From contig JABWDB010000005.1 of the NCBI GenBank assembly GCA_019614645.1, forward strand, positions 16,915,001 to 16,979,000: 64,000 nucleotides of DNA. Direction: 5' to 3'. The translations under genes and the position numbers were made by a program. Of this stretch, positions 63,926 through 64,000 are shown piece after piece. The notes under the pieces are model-generated. The model was not told the origin of the DNA. It saw only the letters and a list, made by a program, of their open reading frames with translations, and searched no databases. Source of the DNA: Stratiolaelaps scimitus. Taxonomy: Eukaryota > Arthropoda > Arachnida > Mesostigmata > Laelapidae. Each line of letters opens with the position of its first letter. The first letter of the stretch is position 1.

Positions 63926-64000
63926 CGTTGTCGAATGCCAACCTTGATGACACCACTTCGATGTTAACGAATTCTATAAGAGACCTTGGAACCACATCGT

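Noticed and set aside
1..64000. CRISPR arrays, intact tRNA and rRNA genes
   Set aside because: No regularly spaced repeats, no complete cloverleaf and no rRNA-like sequence found by eye.

Overview
The window is animal nuclear DNA. Genes are split by GT-AG introns, intergenic DNA is AT-rich with many (TA)n, (CT)n and (CAG)n runs, and decayed LINE and mariner copies are present. The mix of genes, a fatty-acid elongase cluster and R1-like and CR1/jockey-like LINE relics fits an arthropod, most likely a chelicerate such as a mite or tick. That placement is inference from family resemblance; nothing in the window proves it.

Layout. 1-4.1 kb is trinucleotide-rich, GC-rich DNA with no gene I can defend. 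5.67-9.68 kb (+) holds the 3' six coding exons of a hamlet/PRDM16/EVI1-type zinc-finger regulator, followed by about 3.5 kb of 3' flank. 13.4-14.6 kb is a broken R1-like LINE. 15.86-17.93 kb (-) is lysyl-tRNA synthetase without its first exon. 20.9-29.4 kb (-) is RPAP1, for which I place 18 exons. 31.65-36.27 kb (+) is a three-exon NADH-cytochrome b5 reductase. From 41.7 kb to the right edge lie three intronless ELOVL elongase paralogues (41.76, 47.05 and 63.10 kb, all +). Between them are a mariner relic (49.26-50.34 kb), the complex I subunit NDUFC2 (52.63-53.93 kb, +), a second LINE fragment (57.3-58.25 kb) and an unrecognised 12-exon minus-strand gene (58.69-62.89 kb) that I assembled from splice sites and phase.

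Function. The conserved genes are housekeeping: translation (KARS1), RNA polymerase II assembly or import (RPAP1), complex I (NDUFC2) and NADH-dependent electron supply to ER lipid enzymes (cytochrome b5 reductase). The last sits near the ELOVL cluster and may work in the same ER lipid pathway, although that closeness may be chance. The ham-like gene is a developmental transcription factor.

Most interesting points: (1) the three elongases have lost different histidines of their two conserved boxes. Copies A and C read NxxHH instead of HxxHH, and copy B keeps HxxHH but has Gln for His in HxxMYxYY. (2) One zinc finger of the ham-like protein lacks both zinc-binding histidines. (3) The hidden minus-strand gene ends next to a LINE fragment and starts just upstream of the third elongase. 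(4) There is a foldback MITE with a TA target-site duplication. I saw no CRISPR array, intact tRNA or rRNA gene.
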